Below, in pieces: positions 1 through 7,555 of a DNA stretch of 64,000 nt. The notes under the pieces are model-generated. The model ran no database searches. It had not been told where the DNA came from and saw only the letters and a list, made by a program, of their open reading frames with translations. How positions within the stretch are numbered: the first letter of the stretch is position 1; each line of letters begins with the position of its first letter. A program made the translations under genes and the position numbers. This DNA comes from Burkholderia sp. WAC0059 (GTDB lineage Bacteria > Pseudomonadota > Gammaproteobacteria > Burkholderiales > Burkholderiaceae), in contig NZ_PNEO01000002.1 in NCBI RefSeq assembly GCF_002870125.1, positions 186,001-250,000 of the forward strand, written 5' to 3'.

Positions 1-187
1 CGGCTACAACGTGATGCCGGCGCTGCTGCCCGACAGCCTCGACGACTTCATTGAACTGGTGCTGCCGGAGTTGCGGCGGCGCGGACTGTTCCGCAGCGAA
101 TACGAGGGCAGCACGTTGCGCGAGCACCTGGGGCTCCGGCGGCCGGCCTGGCGGTACGGGCGCGCGGGGGAAGTGGCGGCGGTCTGA
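1..187 (+). CDS. LLM-class FMN-dependent monooxygenase (NtaA/SnaA/DszA type), C-terminal end
   Basis: Only the last 61 residues are present; the reading frame enters the window at base 2 and ends in TGA at 185-187. The stretch around residues 1-45 (GYNVMPALLPDSLDDF, then VLPELRRRGLF, then EYEGSTLREHLGL) matches the conserved C-terminus of the NtaA/SnaA/DszA flavin-dependent monooxygenases, which use FMNH2 supplied by a separate reductase to oxidise chelators, sulfur compounds or similar substrates. The catalytic barrel lies outside the window, so substrate cannot be judged. The next 235 bases hold no gene I can support before the convergent toxin gene. Confidence 0.75.
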   Translation, partial: GYNVMPALLPDSLDDFIELVLPELRRRGLFRSEYEGSTLREHLGLRRPAWRYGRAGEVAAV

Positions 188-422
188 GGGCGGGGCGGGA
201 TGCCAGTGGATGCTCCGTCATCGCGTCGGTGTTGAAGCCAAATATTTACTGCTGCAAAAAATGAAGTTGTATAGCACCGCGTTCCCTTGCAGGCCGATCT
301 GCTCCACGAATCCAGACCGCCTTTATTCCGTTAAAATTCACAGAGCCAAACCCGCCAAAATATTCCCCAGGCCATCTTCTATCCCCGATTTGTAGTGGTA
401 GCGATGCTGCCGTTGTTTTTCC

Positions 423-743
423 TCAATCAGCGAACACTTCCTGGAGCGTCCGCAATGTTTCCGACAACGTTTTATCGGCCAGCGCACCTTCTTTCTTGAC
501 CAGCCGCACCTTGTCCACGGTCCGGATCTGGTCCAGCAAGATTAACCCGTGCTTTCGCTTAAATGTCACCGGCACGCGAAACGGCGCTGTCCGGCCTTTC
601 GACGTCATTGGCGCAACAATGACCGTGCGCAGATGATCGTGCAGTTCCGGCGGCGACACCACCACGCAGGGCCGGGTCTTCTGGATTTCGCTGCTGAGCG
701 TTGGGTCGAGGGCAACCAGCCACACCTCACCGCGCACTACCAC
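423..743 (-). CDS. MazF/PemK-family mRNA interferase toxin
   Basis: A 106-residue protein of normal MazF length. The N-terminal GEVWLVALDPT strand, the following IQKTRPCVVVSP segment and the later QIRTVDKVRL motif are hallmarks of the MazF/PemK/ChpB toxins, endoribonucleases that cut mRNA at short motifs and slow growth when their antitoxin is lost. The start codon overlaps the end of the upstream antitoxin gene by 7 nt, the usual antitoxin-first order giving translational coupling. The reading frame looks intact. I infer a type II toxin-antitoxin module; the cleavage specificity cannot be read from sequence. Confidence 0.9.
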   Translation of the reverse strand: MVVRGEVWLVALDPTLSSEIQKTRPCVVVSPPELHDHLRTVIVAPMTSKGRTAPFRVPVTFKRKHGLILLDQIRTVDKVRLVKKEGALADKTLSETLRTLQEVFAD

Positions 744-991
744 ACCAGCTCCGCGTCATCCGCGTTACCGAACCCGCCCATCACCAGTGCGTCATCGCCG
801 GACTCGGCCAGCGCCTTGCTCGCTTCGGCCCAGCCCTCGCGGGCCTTTTTCTGCGGACGCCGGATCACCAGCGCATCGTCCTGAACTTCCATTGCAGCTT
901 CATCGTCAACTTCCAACCCCAGTTGCGCCAGGATCGGGCGGGGGATCAACACCCCTTGAGAATTACCCATCTTTCGGATCGTGATTTTCAT
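737..991 (-). CDS. MazE/AbrB-family antitoxin
   Basis: An 84-residue protein whose first 45 residues (MKITIRKMGNSQGVLIPRP, then a hydrophobic LGLEVDDEA segment) form the swapped-hairpin AbrB/MazE DNA-binding fold. The C-terminal part is acidic and alanine-rich, as expected for the flexible toxin-neutralising tail. It precedes and overlaps the MazF gene. Antitoxins of this family usually repress their own promoter alone or with the toxin; a perfect TAACA-A-TGTTA palindrome lies 13 nt upstream of the start (1005-1015) and is a candidate operator. An AAGG stretch a few bases before the ATG could serve as the ribosome site. Confidence 0.88.
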   Translation of the reverse strand: MKITIRKMGNSQGVLIPRPILAQLGLEVDDEAAMEVQDDALVIRRPQKKAREGWAEASKALAESGDDALVMGGFGNADDAELVW

Positions 992-1319
992 AGCCTTAAA
1001 GTACTAACAATGTTATGCCGAATCTCTCGCCTTGTTCACGTCAATATAACGTCGTGTGTCATCGAGCTCCGGTTTCAAGGAAAATTCCCTTCGAAACAAA
1101 CCACGAAAGCACGAAGCACATGGACAAAAAAGCCCGCGCCTCCGTGTACATAGACGGCGCCTCCCGCAGCACCAGCAGATACCGGCGCAACGATCATTCG
1201 ATCTCTCAACCCTTTCAAAACGCCTTCATCCCCCTCGAAAAGCAAGCCCCGGCGCGCGTCACGCCGCCTTTTTACGGCACAGCAGGGTTAATCGGTTGAC
1301 GTCCCGAAGCACGGCCCAT
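992..1319. other. Intergenic region between toxin-antitoxin promoter and riboswitch
   Basis: About 330 bases without a supportable gene. Apart from the palindrome next to the antitoxin gene it has reduced GC and short open frames without ribosome sites or recognisable products. It probably carries the divergent promoters for the antitoxin gene and for the riboswitch transcript. Confidence 0.5.
1005..1015. promoter_or_regulatory. Palindrome upstream of mazE-like gene, candidate autoregulatory operator
   Basis: TAACAATGTTA has perfect 5-nt arms around one central base and sits 14-24 nt before the antitoxin ATG. Position fits autoregulation by a MazEF complex. This rests on position and symmetry only; no clear promoter hexamers could be paired with it. 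Confidence 0.35.
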
Positions 1320-1324
1320 TACGC

Positions 1325-1500
1325 TTGCGCGCAGATGGTTCCCGGCGACGGGATCAAAAGGGAACGCAGTGGAGGCTTTCGCGCCTCGAGTCTGCGGCTG
1401 CCCCCGCAACTGTGAGCGGCGAGTCCATGCCAGAAGGGCCACTGGGAAACCGGGAAGGCCGGCAATGGGCGTCGACCCGCGAGCCAGGAGACCTGCCATC
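1325..1500 (+). promoter_or_regulatory. Cobalamin (B12) riboswitch
   Basis: The leader of the NiCoT gene carries the conserved B12-riboswitch blocks in order: GGTTCCC near 1337, its partner GGGAAC near 1361 followed by GCAGTGG, the B12-box core GCTGCCCCCGCAACTGTGAG around 1397-1416, GCCACTGGGAAACCGGGAAG at 1438-1457, and the closing GACCCGCGAGCCAGGAGACC at 1474-1493. These are the signature segments of the family. Adenosylcobalamin binding is known to shut off downstream expression, so the metal permease should be lowered when B12 is plentiful. About 100 nt separates the aptamer from the start codon and should hold the expression platform; I could not resolve whether it acts by termination or by hiding the ribosome site. 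Confidence 0.95.
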
Positions 1501-1597
1501 TACCGGCGTCGACGCATACGCATCGGGCGGGGTGCCCCGGTGAAGGTTCTGCTGCCTGGGCCGGTTTGCCGAGACGAACGCCATTGGAGGCAGAACC

Positions 1598-2650
1598 ATG
1601 TTTCGCGCTTTAAAACACGTTTTCAACGACAGTTCCGCCGATGTCAAAGGCAAGGTCATCGGCATTTACCTCTTTCTCATCGCCGTCAACCTTGGTGCCT
1701 GGGCCTGGGCGCTCATCGCTTTCCATAGTCGCCCGGTCTTGCTCGGCACCGCATTGCTGGCCTATGGTTTTGGTCTACGCCACGCGGTGGATGCAGACCA
1801 TATCGCCGCTATCGACAACGTTACGCGCAAGCTGATGCAGGAGGGCAAGCACCCCGTGGGGGTCGGTTTCTTCTTTTCCATCGGTCATTCCCTGGTGCTG
1901 CTCATCGGCACTGTCGTCGTCGCCATCACGGTGATGAGCCTGCAAAGCGGCTTTAAGTCCTTCAACAATATCGCGGGCATCGTGGGCACGCTTGTGTCGG
2001 GCGGTTTCCTGCTGGTGATGGCGATCCTGAATCTGGTTGTCGCCCGGGACGTTTATAAAACTTACCGCCGCGTACGTCGCGGCGGCGCTTACGACGAGGA
2101 CAGCTTCAACATCCTGCTTGCCAACCGGGGTTTCATTGCGCGGATGCTGAAGCCACTCTTCCGGCTCGTCGAGCAGAGTTGGCAGATGCTGCCGGTGGGG
2201 TTTCTCTTCGGATTGGGATTCGACACCGTGACGGAGGTGAGCCTGCTCAGCGTCGCCGCTACGGAGGCCAGCAAGGGATTGCCGGTCTGGTCCATCCTCG
2301 CCTTTCCGGCACTGTTCTCGGCCGGCATGTCGCTGGTTGACACGACCGACGGCATCCTCATGCTCGGCGCCTACGGCTGGGCCTTCGTGAAGCCGATCCG
2401 CAAGCTCTATTACAACCTCACCATCACCATTGTCTCCGCCGCCGTGGCGATCCTGATCGGCGGGATCGAGACTTTGGGGCTGATTTCGGGAGAGCTGAAT
2501 CTGCAAGGCTGGTTCTGGGACCGGATGAACGACCTCAATAATAATTTCGGCCTGCTCGGCTACGGCATCATCGGGGTTTTCGCGGCGGCCTGGGTTATTT
2601 CTTTCATCGTCTATCGAGCCAGGAAGCTGGACGAGGTGGAGATCGGCTAG
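1598..2650 (+). CDS. NiCoT-family high-affinity nickel/cobalt permease, B12-riboswitch controlled
   Basis: A 350-residue integral membrane protein of the HoxN/NixA/NhlF family, which imports Ni2+ and/or Co2+ driven by the membrane potential. The signature RHAVDADHIAAIDN is at residues 61-74 (His62 and His68 are metal ligands in the family), followed later by GLGFDTVTE and by FSAGMSLVDTTDG, the other NiCoT signatures. About eight hydrophobic segments are visible. A clean GGAGG at 1586-1590 sits 7 nt before the ATG. Because the gene lies behind a cobalamin riboswitch, cobalt for corrin synthesis is the more likely physiological substrate, though nickel transport cannot be excluded. Confidence 0.95.
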   Translation: MFRALKHVFNDSSADVKGKVIGIYLFLIAVNLGAWAWALIAFHSRPVLLGTALLAYGFGLRHAVDADHIAAIDNVTRKLMQEGKHPVGVGFFFSIGHSLVLLIGTVVVAITVMSLQSGFKSFNNIAGIVGTLVSGGFLLVMAILNLVVARDVYKTYRRVRRGGAYDEDSFNILLANRGFIARMLKPLFRLVEQSWQMLPVGFLFGLGFDTVTEVSLLSVAATEASKGLPVWSILAFPALFSAGMSLVDTTDGILMLGAYGWAFVKPIRKLYYNLTITIVSAAVAILIGGIETLGLISGELNLQGWFWDRMNDLNNNFGLLGYGIIGVFAAAWVISFIVYRARKLDEVEIG

Positions 2651-2895
2651 GCTGCGATCGTCGCGGGCTTGATTCCCGGTCTCGCGTCCGCAACGACGCT
2701 ATGGTGTGAGACCAGCCTGTTTCGGCGGTCTGAATGTTCGCTGTTGAAATGGACGGGCGGCGGTTTTGGGTTGGCCATGGCCAATTGTTGCTCGGGCGCT
2801 GGTCGGCCACAACCGGTCACTGGCACTCGATGCCAGAATTGTAGACAATCGTGGAGACTAGGAAGAACAAGCACCTTTCGCTCGGGACCGAAACA

Positions 2896-3267
2896 ATGAA
2901 AGAGCATTGGCAACTGCCTGTCGCGGCGTCAGCTTTATTACATAGTCCGGAATTCGTGGTCCTCGCACGCCGGGATTGCGCGTTGAAATTGTTGATTGAG
3001 GGCGAGGACGGAGCGCCCAAAGCGATTACGCTGCAGTTCGCCGGGGTGGAGTCCTATAAGTGCACTTATCTGACCTCGTGTACTGCAAGCATGTTCAATC
3101 TCGCGTACGGGAAACTCGTGTCGCTCGATAGTACGTGGCTAGATGAGGTGCGAAATGTGGGAAGGAAAGATCAAGCGACTATCAATGCGTTGCAGCATTT
3201 GATGATCACCTTTGATGACGGACCTTGCTACGAGATCATATGCCTCTCGTGGAATATCAACGACTGA
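2896..3267 (+). CDS. Hypothetical small protein, possibly immunity-like
   Basis: A 123-residue protein from the ATG at 2896; a GTG at 2851 would add 15 residues. There is no signal peptide or membrane segment. Base composition is lower in GC than the neighbouring core genes and codon use is less biased, suggesting recent acquisition. The C-terminal pattern HLMITFDDGPCYEIICLSW resembles small soluble proteins found beside toxin genes in Burkholderiaceae, but I cannot name a family. No toxin partner is visible nearby. Function unknown. Confidence 0.55.
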   Translation: MKEHWQLPVAASALLHSPEFVVLARRDCALKLLIEGEDGAPKAITLQFAGVESYKCTYLTSCTASMFNLAYGKLVSLDSTWLDEVRNVGRKDQATINALQHLMITFDDGPCYEIICLSWNIND

Positions 3268-3406
3268 CCGCCAACATCATGTATCCCGGAGGTGCCGCCG
3301 AAACATCGGGCGACAGTCGGCCAGAAACTGTCTATCGGAAGCGTCTCGGTGATCGGTGACAATCGTAGAATCAAACTGAGCTGCAGACGCTTCGCGAAGG
3401 GGGCAC

Positions 3407-3607
3407 ATGAAAGTTGATGAAGGAAAGGCAGCGCCAACATTCGATTGGGTCGAGGTATCTAGGCAGGCGCACGAACTCACACTGCGTCATGGCCGGGCTG
3501 CTCATATCTTCGCTGCGCGCTTGGCAGATAAAGCCGAATCTACCGACGATGTGAAGACGGCCCAATTCTGGCGAGCTGTCGCAAGCAGTCTTACGCCACG
3601 CGCGTAA
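3407..3607 (+). CDS. Hypothetical 66-residue protein
   Basis: Small open frame from an ATG preceded by a strong AAGGGGG ribosome site about 4 nt away. The sequence is charged and mostly helical in appearance; the C-terminal part (AHIFAARLADKAESTDDV, then FWRAVASSLTPR) looks like a short alpha-helical protein family scattered in Burkholderiaceae accessory regions. No catalytic or binding motif is visible. It follows the unknown 123-residue gene by about 140 nt in the same orientation. The ribosome site is the main reason for calling it. Confidence 0.5.
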   Translation: MKVDEGKAAPTFDWVEVSRQAHELTLRHGRAAHIFAARLADKAESTDDVKTAQFWRAVASSLTPRA

Positions 3608-4052
3608 GCTAACCAAATGGGTGTCCGATTTGGAGCAAGTTATCAGTGGCTCCGAATGCCTACCGAGCAGAAAATTGGTCGGTCGCTGTTGGCCAGGATT
3701 CGGCCACGATTCGCTGCCATCCACTACGAACGTCCGCTTTGTAGAGAACTGAGCGTCTCTTTCGGGTCGACTTCGGCCGGTAGTCGGCCAAGGCTGGGCG
3801 GGGGCCAGCGCATTCAGATAATTTCCCGGTGCCCGGCTACTTCCGATTGCGACAGAGACGCTGCCATTACGGCAATTCCGTTTCGGGCATTGGCTCGGAC
3901 CAGGCAAACGCCGCCTTCATCTGTTCGACTTCTTCCGTCGGTCGGAATGCGCCAGCCGGGCGTAACTGGCGGCAACGCATCCCCTTTCCGCGGCACGGCA
4001 AAGGCCGTCGGCATCAGCCGTGAAATACGGATACCCCTTTCCCCAGGCGCCC
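3608..4052. other. Intergenic region with decayed sequence
   Basis: About 445 bases between the small unknown gene and the convergent oxygenase gene. Open frames here have no ribosome sites or recognisable products. The stretch 3670-3800 contains short motifs (GAACGTCCGC, CGGCCA repeats) resembling those at 2700-2830, consistent with remnants of a dispersed intergenic element. Confidence 0.4.
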
Positions 4053-4928
4053 TCACGCCGCGCCGGCGTCGTGCTCCGGCGCCCAGAAAAGCAGCGCGCG
4101 CAACTCGATGCTGCGTCTCGGCGGGGCGTCGGACGGCGTGCCCGGCGCGTCGAAGGCCGTGTGCGCCATGAATCGCGCGGTGCCGTCCTCGAGCGAATCG
4201 TAGATCTTCAGCAGCAGCGCCTCGTCCGGCGCGAGCCTCGGGTAGTAGTACCAGCGATGCGCCGGGTTCGCGAGGACCGAATAGGTCTCGCCGATCTTGT
4301 CGCGATAGACGAGGTCGCTCGGCACGAGGTCGGCCGGCGCGATCGTGCGCGCGTCGCAGAGCGCGAGCGGCAGGCGCTCGACGGTATCGAGCGGACGCCA
4401 CAGGTTGACGATCGCGAAGCGGTGGCGCAGCCGCTCGTGGGCTTCGGCGGCGTCGAGGTGGTCGAGCACGCGCCGGCGCGCCGAGACGAGGGTCTGGTCA
4501 TTGTGCACGCGATGCACCGGTTCGCGCAGCGCCGGGTTCGCGCGCGAACCGTCGGCGCTGTCGCGCAGCGTGTGATCGAAGATCACCGTCTTTTCGGCGC
4601 CCGTCGCCGCGCGCAGCAGCGCGTCGGACTCCGGGTAATAGACGCGGCGGATCCGGTCTTCGTCGCTGAAGTCGGTGAGCGCGCTGCGATGCGACACGCG
4701 CTCGAAACCGCTCGTATCCAGCGTGAACTCGCCGTTTTGCGCGGACGGCCGCGCGTCGCGGATCGTCACGCGGTGGGCCTCGAGAGCCCCCGTCACCCAG
4801 GGCGTGCCCGGCGGCGGTTCGAAGGTGTAGGAAACCGGCCGGCCCTGGCCCGGCGCGAGATAGTTCACTTCGGCTTCGAGCGCGTGGCGGCCCGCTGTCG
4901 TCGCCCGCTCGTCCAGTACGGTGCTCAT
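4053..4928 (-). CDS. CmcJ/NvfI-like 2-oxoglutarate-type oxidoreductase
   Basis: A 291-residue protein resembling the CmcJ/AsaB/GA4-desaturase group, Fe(II)/2-oxoglutarate-type enzymes of secondary metabolism found in fungi and bacteria. Visible family blocks include VHNDQT near residue 141 (a plausible His-x-Asp iron triad start), FAIVNLWRPLDTVERLPLAL, then LLKIYDSLEDGTARFMAH near the end and PRRSIELRALLFW. I chose the ATG at 4928 because AAGGAG lies 8 nt upstream; a TTG two codons earlier (4934) is also open. It is the second gene of a two-gene unit, starting 14 nt after the SDR gene. The substrate is unknown; CmcJ itself acts in cephamycin 7-methoxylation. Confidence 0.75.
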   Translation of the reverse strand: MSTVLDERATTAGRHALEAEVNYLAPGQGRPVSYTFEPPPGTPWVTGALEAHRVTIRDARPSAQNGEFTLDTSGFERVSHRSALTDFSDEDRIRRVYYPESDALLRAATGAEKTVIFDHTLRDSADGSRANPALREPVHRVHNDQTLVSARRRVLDHLDAAEAHERLRHRFAIVNLWRPLDTVERLPLALCDARTIAPADLVPSDLVYRDKIGETYSVLANPAHRWYYYPRLAPDEALLLKIYDSLEDGTARFMAHTAFDAPGTPSDAPPRRSIELRALLFWAPEHDAGAA

Positions 4929-4942
4929 GGACAAACTCCTTG

Positions 4943-5713
4943 TCAGAAAGATTCGCGAAACGGCCGCAGGTCGAGCTCCTGGGTCCAGGCGCTGCGGTGC
5001 TGGACGTGAAGCTGCCAGTAACCTTCGGCAATGGCGTCGGGTTGCAGCAGGCCGTCCTCGCCGGCCTGCTGCGCGCGTTGCGGCGAGGACGGCCGCAGGC
5101 GTTCGCCGTCGATGCCGCCGTCGATGACGACATGCGCGACGTGAACGCCGCGCGGTCCGAATTCGCGCGCGAGGCTCTGGCTCAGCGAGCGCAGTCCCGC
5201 CTTCGCGGCCGCGAACGCGGCAAACGGCGGCCGGCCGCGCAGCGAGGCCGTGGCGCCCGTGAACAGCAGGCTGCCCGCGCCGGCCGGCGCCGTCGCGGCA
5301 TCGGGGGCGTCGAGCAGGAGCGGCAGCGCGGCGCGCGCGAACAGAAAGCCGCCGAGCGTCGTCGTGCGCCAGGCCGATTCGAACTGTTCGGCCGTCAGTT
5401 CGAGCGTCGGCGCGCGCACGGCGTTCCCGGCATTGAACGTGGCCGTGCGCAACCGGCCCAGATCGTTCACCGCGGCGGCGAGGCGGACGATCTGGGCCTC
5501 GTCGGCAACGTCGCCGGCGAGCGCATGGACTTGGCCGTCGACGGCGCGGATTTCGGCGGCGACGGATTCGACGCGGGACGCCGTGCGTCCCGTCAGCGCG
5601 ACGACGAAGCCTTCGCGGGTGAAGCGTCGTCCGAGCGCGGCGCCGAGGCCGGCGCTTGCGCCGACGCCCGCGATCCAGGCGACGGGCGGCCGGGGGAGGG
5701 AGGCGGAATTCAT
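4943..5713 (-). CDS. Divergent SDR-family oxidoreductase with Phe in place of the catalytic Tyr
   Basis: A 256-residue Rossmann protein with a modified nucleotide motif GVGASAGLG (residues 16-24) and FNAGN (93-97) replacing the usual NNAG. At the active site the YxxxK motif reads FAAAK: Phe167 stands where the catalytic Tyr should be, while Lys171 is kept. The protein is otherwise full length. It may be a non-classical SDR that binds NAD(P) without ordinary alcohol dehydrogenase chemistry, or use a different acid. It is first in a unit with the CmcJ-like oxygenase, so both may act on the same metabolite. Confidence 0.8.
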   Translation of the reverse strand: MNSASLPRPPVAWIAGVGASAGLGAALGRRFTREGFVVALTGRTASRVESVAAEIRAVDGQVHALAGDVADEAQIVRLAAAVNDLGRLRTATFNAGNAVRAPTLELTAEQFESAWRTTTLGGFLFARAALPLLLDAPDAATAPAGAGSLLFTGATASLRGRPPFAAFAAAKAGLRSLSQSLAREFGPRGVHVAHVVIDGGIDGERLRPSSPQRAQQAGEDGLLQPDAIAEGYWQLHVQHRSAWTQELDLRPFRESF

Positions 5714-6104
5714 GGAACGAAGCTATACCGTCTGCGCGAAATTAAAAAGGAAGGAAATGCAATAACGTTATCAGCAACGCGGCCTGTTCGCAGCGGGCTC
5801 CTCGCGGCCTTCGCCGTTATGGCATGAGCGCCGTGCGGCCCGTCATGCAGCGCGCGCATCGGCGTATTTTTTGCCGCGAGCCGGCTCGCGGCGGCGAGGC
5901 GCGTTCCCGGCCGGCATTCGGTGCCGATGATGGCGCCGTGCGGCGGCGGCGGTGCGCCGACGGGGTTCGATCTCCCCGGCCCGCTGCTCGGGGCCGAAGC
6001 GACGCGCGGGACAACGGCGAGGTTACACTGCGGGCTTTGCGTTCGCCGCTCCGTCGCCATGCCGGCGCTTGGGCGGCCCGTCGACGACCGCCCGAGGTTT
6101 TTCC
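5714..6104. other. Divergent intergenic region
   Basis: About 390 bases between the minus-strand SDR gene and the plus-strand ATP-grasp gene. The first 60 bases are AT-rich and include a perfect 10-bp palindrome ATAACGTTAT at 5762-5771, 49 nt before the SDR start, a candidate regulator site. The rest is GC-rich with only shadow reading frames. Confidence 0.4.
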
Positions 6105-7484
6105 ATGCAAGCCGCCGCTCCACGACCCGAAGATGCCGCGCATCACCGCGCGCTGGCGCAGGAGGCGCGCGAGCGCGGCGACGAGCTGGCCGCGCTCGCG
6201 CATCTGATCGCGGCGAAGGCGCTCGACGAGTACGCGGCCGGCGCTGCCGCGGAAGCGGCGCGGCAGGTCTGCACGGTCGCCACCGGCTACTTCATGAAGG
6301 GCGACCACGAACGCGCGCAGTACTGGTATGGATTGACGCTGGCCCTCGACGAACGGCAGGCGCTCGCCTGGCTGAACCTCGGCGCGATTCACACGCAGGC
6401 CGGCCGCAGCGCCGAGGCGAGGCAATGCCAGGACCGTGCCTACGGCCTGCAACGCGTGTACGTCGAGGAGGCCGGGCAGCCCGTGCGCCGGGTGCTGCTG
6501 CTCTGCGCGGGCCGCGCGGCGGGCAACGTGCCGTTCGACGAGCTGGTGCCGACGCCGCGCAACGCGCGCATCAAGTACGCGATCGACTGCGCCGCCGAGG
6601 ACGAGGACGAAAGCCTGCCGGCCGTCGATCTGGCCGTGAACGCCATCGGCGAGCCCGACGTGGCCGGGCCGCTGCACGCGCGGCTCGAACGTTTCGCGCG
6701 GCGTTTCGGGCGGCCGCTGCTGAACCTGCCCGCGCGCGTCGCGCAGACGCGCCGCGACCGGCTGCCCGCGCTGCTTGCGGGGCTCGACGGCGTGGAGACG
6801 GCGTGCTGCATGCGCGTCGAGGCGGCATCGGACGGGGAGAGGGTGGGCGAGACGGCGGGCAACGCGCCCGGCGACGGAGCGAGCGAAACGGCAGGCGAAA
6901 CGGCGCAACGGCTGGCCGAAGCCGGCCTCGTGCTGCCGCTACTCGTGCGGCCGGCGACGAGCCACGGCGGCCAGGGGCTCGTGCGCTGCGAAAGCGGAAG
7001 CGAATTCGACGCCGCGTTGCGCGCGCAGTCCGGCGCCTGCTACGTGAGCGCCTATCGGGATTGCCGCAGCCCCGACGGCCACTTCCGCAAATATCGGGTC
7101 GTATTCGTCGACCGCGAGCCGCTTCCTTACCATCTGGCGATTTCGCCGCACTGGATGGTCCATTACTACACGGCGGGCATGGAGGGCGAGCGCTGGAAGC
7201 TCGAGGAAGAGGCCAGCTTTCTCGCCGACCCGGCCGCCGCGCTCGGCGCGCGTGCCTGGGCGGCCGTCGCGGCCGTCGGGCGGCGGCTCGATCTCGATTA
7301 CGCCGGCGTCGATTTCACGCTGCTGCCCGGGGCCGGCGTGTTCGTGTTCGAGGCGAACGCGACGATGCTCGTGCATCGCGAGCGGCCCGGCGGCGTGCTC
7401 GCGCACAAGAATGCCGCCGTGGCGCGGATTGCCGGCGCGTTCGAGCGGCTGCTAGACGCGCGCGGCCGGGCGACGGCGGCGTGA
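6105..7484 (+). CDS. TPR-containing ATP-grasp protein
   Basis: A 459-residue protein from ATG 6105; the frame is open further upstream but that part looks non-coding. Residues 1-120 are alanine-rich helices with TPR character (for example YWYGLTLALDERQALAWLNL). A linker with VLLLCAGRAAGNVPFDEL opens a second module, and residues 290-455 look like an ATP-grasp fold: LVRPATSHGGQGLV (nucleotide loop), the HFRKYRVVFVD strand and a late VFVFEANATML metal-site segment. ATP-grasp enzymes ligate a carboxylate to an amine or thiol via acyl-phosphate. TPR fusions of this type occur singly in Burkholderiaceae; substrate and partner are unknown. It has no operon partner. Confidence 0.7.
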   Translation: MQAAAPRPEDAAHHRALAQEARERGDELAALAHLIAAKALDEYAAGAAAEAARQVCTVATGYFMKGDHERAQYWYGLTLALDERQALAWLNLGAIHTQAGRSAEARQCQDRAYGLQRVYVEEAGQPVRRVLLLCAGRAAGNVPFDELVPTPRNARIKYAIDCAAEDEDESLPAVDLAVNAIGEPDVAGPLHARLERFARRFGRPLLNLPARVAQTRRDRLPALLAGLDGVETACCMRVEAASDGERVGETAGNAPGDGASETAGETAQRLAEAGLVLPLLVRPATSHGGQGLVRCESGSEFDAALRAQSGACYVSAYRDCRSPDGHFRKYRVVFVDREPLPYHLAISPHWMVHYYTAGMEGERWKLEEEASFLADPAAALGARAWAAVAAVGRRLDLDYAGVDFTLLPGAGVFVFEANATMLVHRERPGGVLAHKNAAVARIAGAFERLLDARGRATAA

Positions 7485-7555
7485 TCGGGAAAGCGTGACG
7501 GGGAAACCCGGAAGGCGTGCGCCCCGACGTGCCCCGCGCGCTTGCCGGTCGACCG

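Noticed and set aside
5817-6123. Open frames upstream of the ATP-grasp gene
   Set aside because: No ribosome site and low-complexity translation; treated as intergenic.
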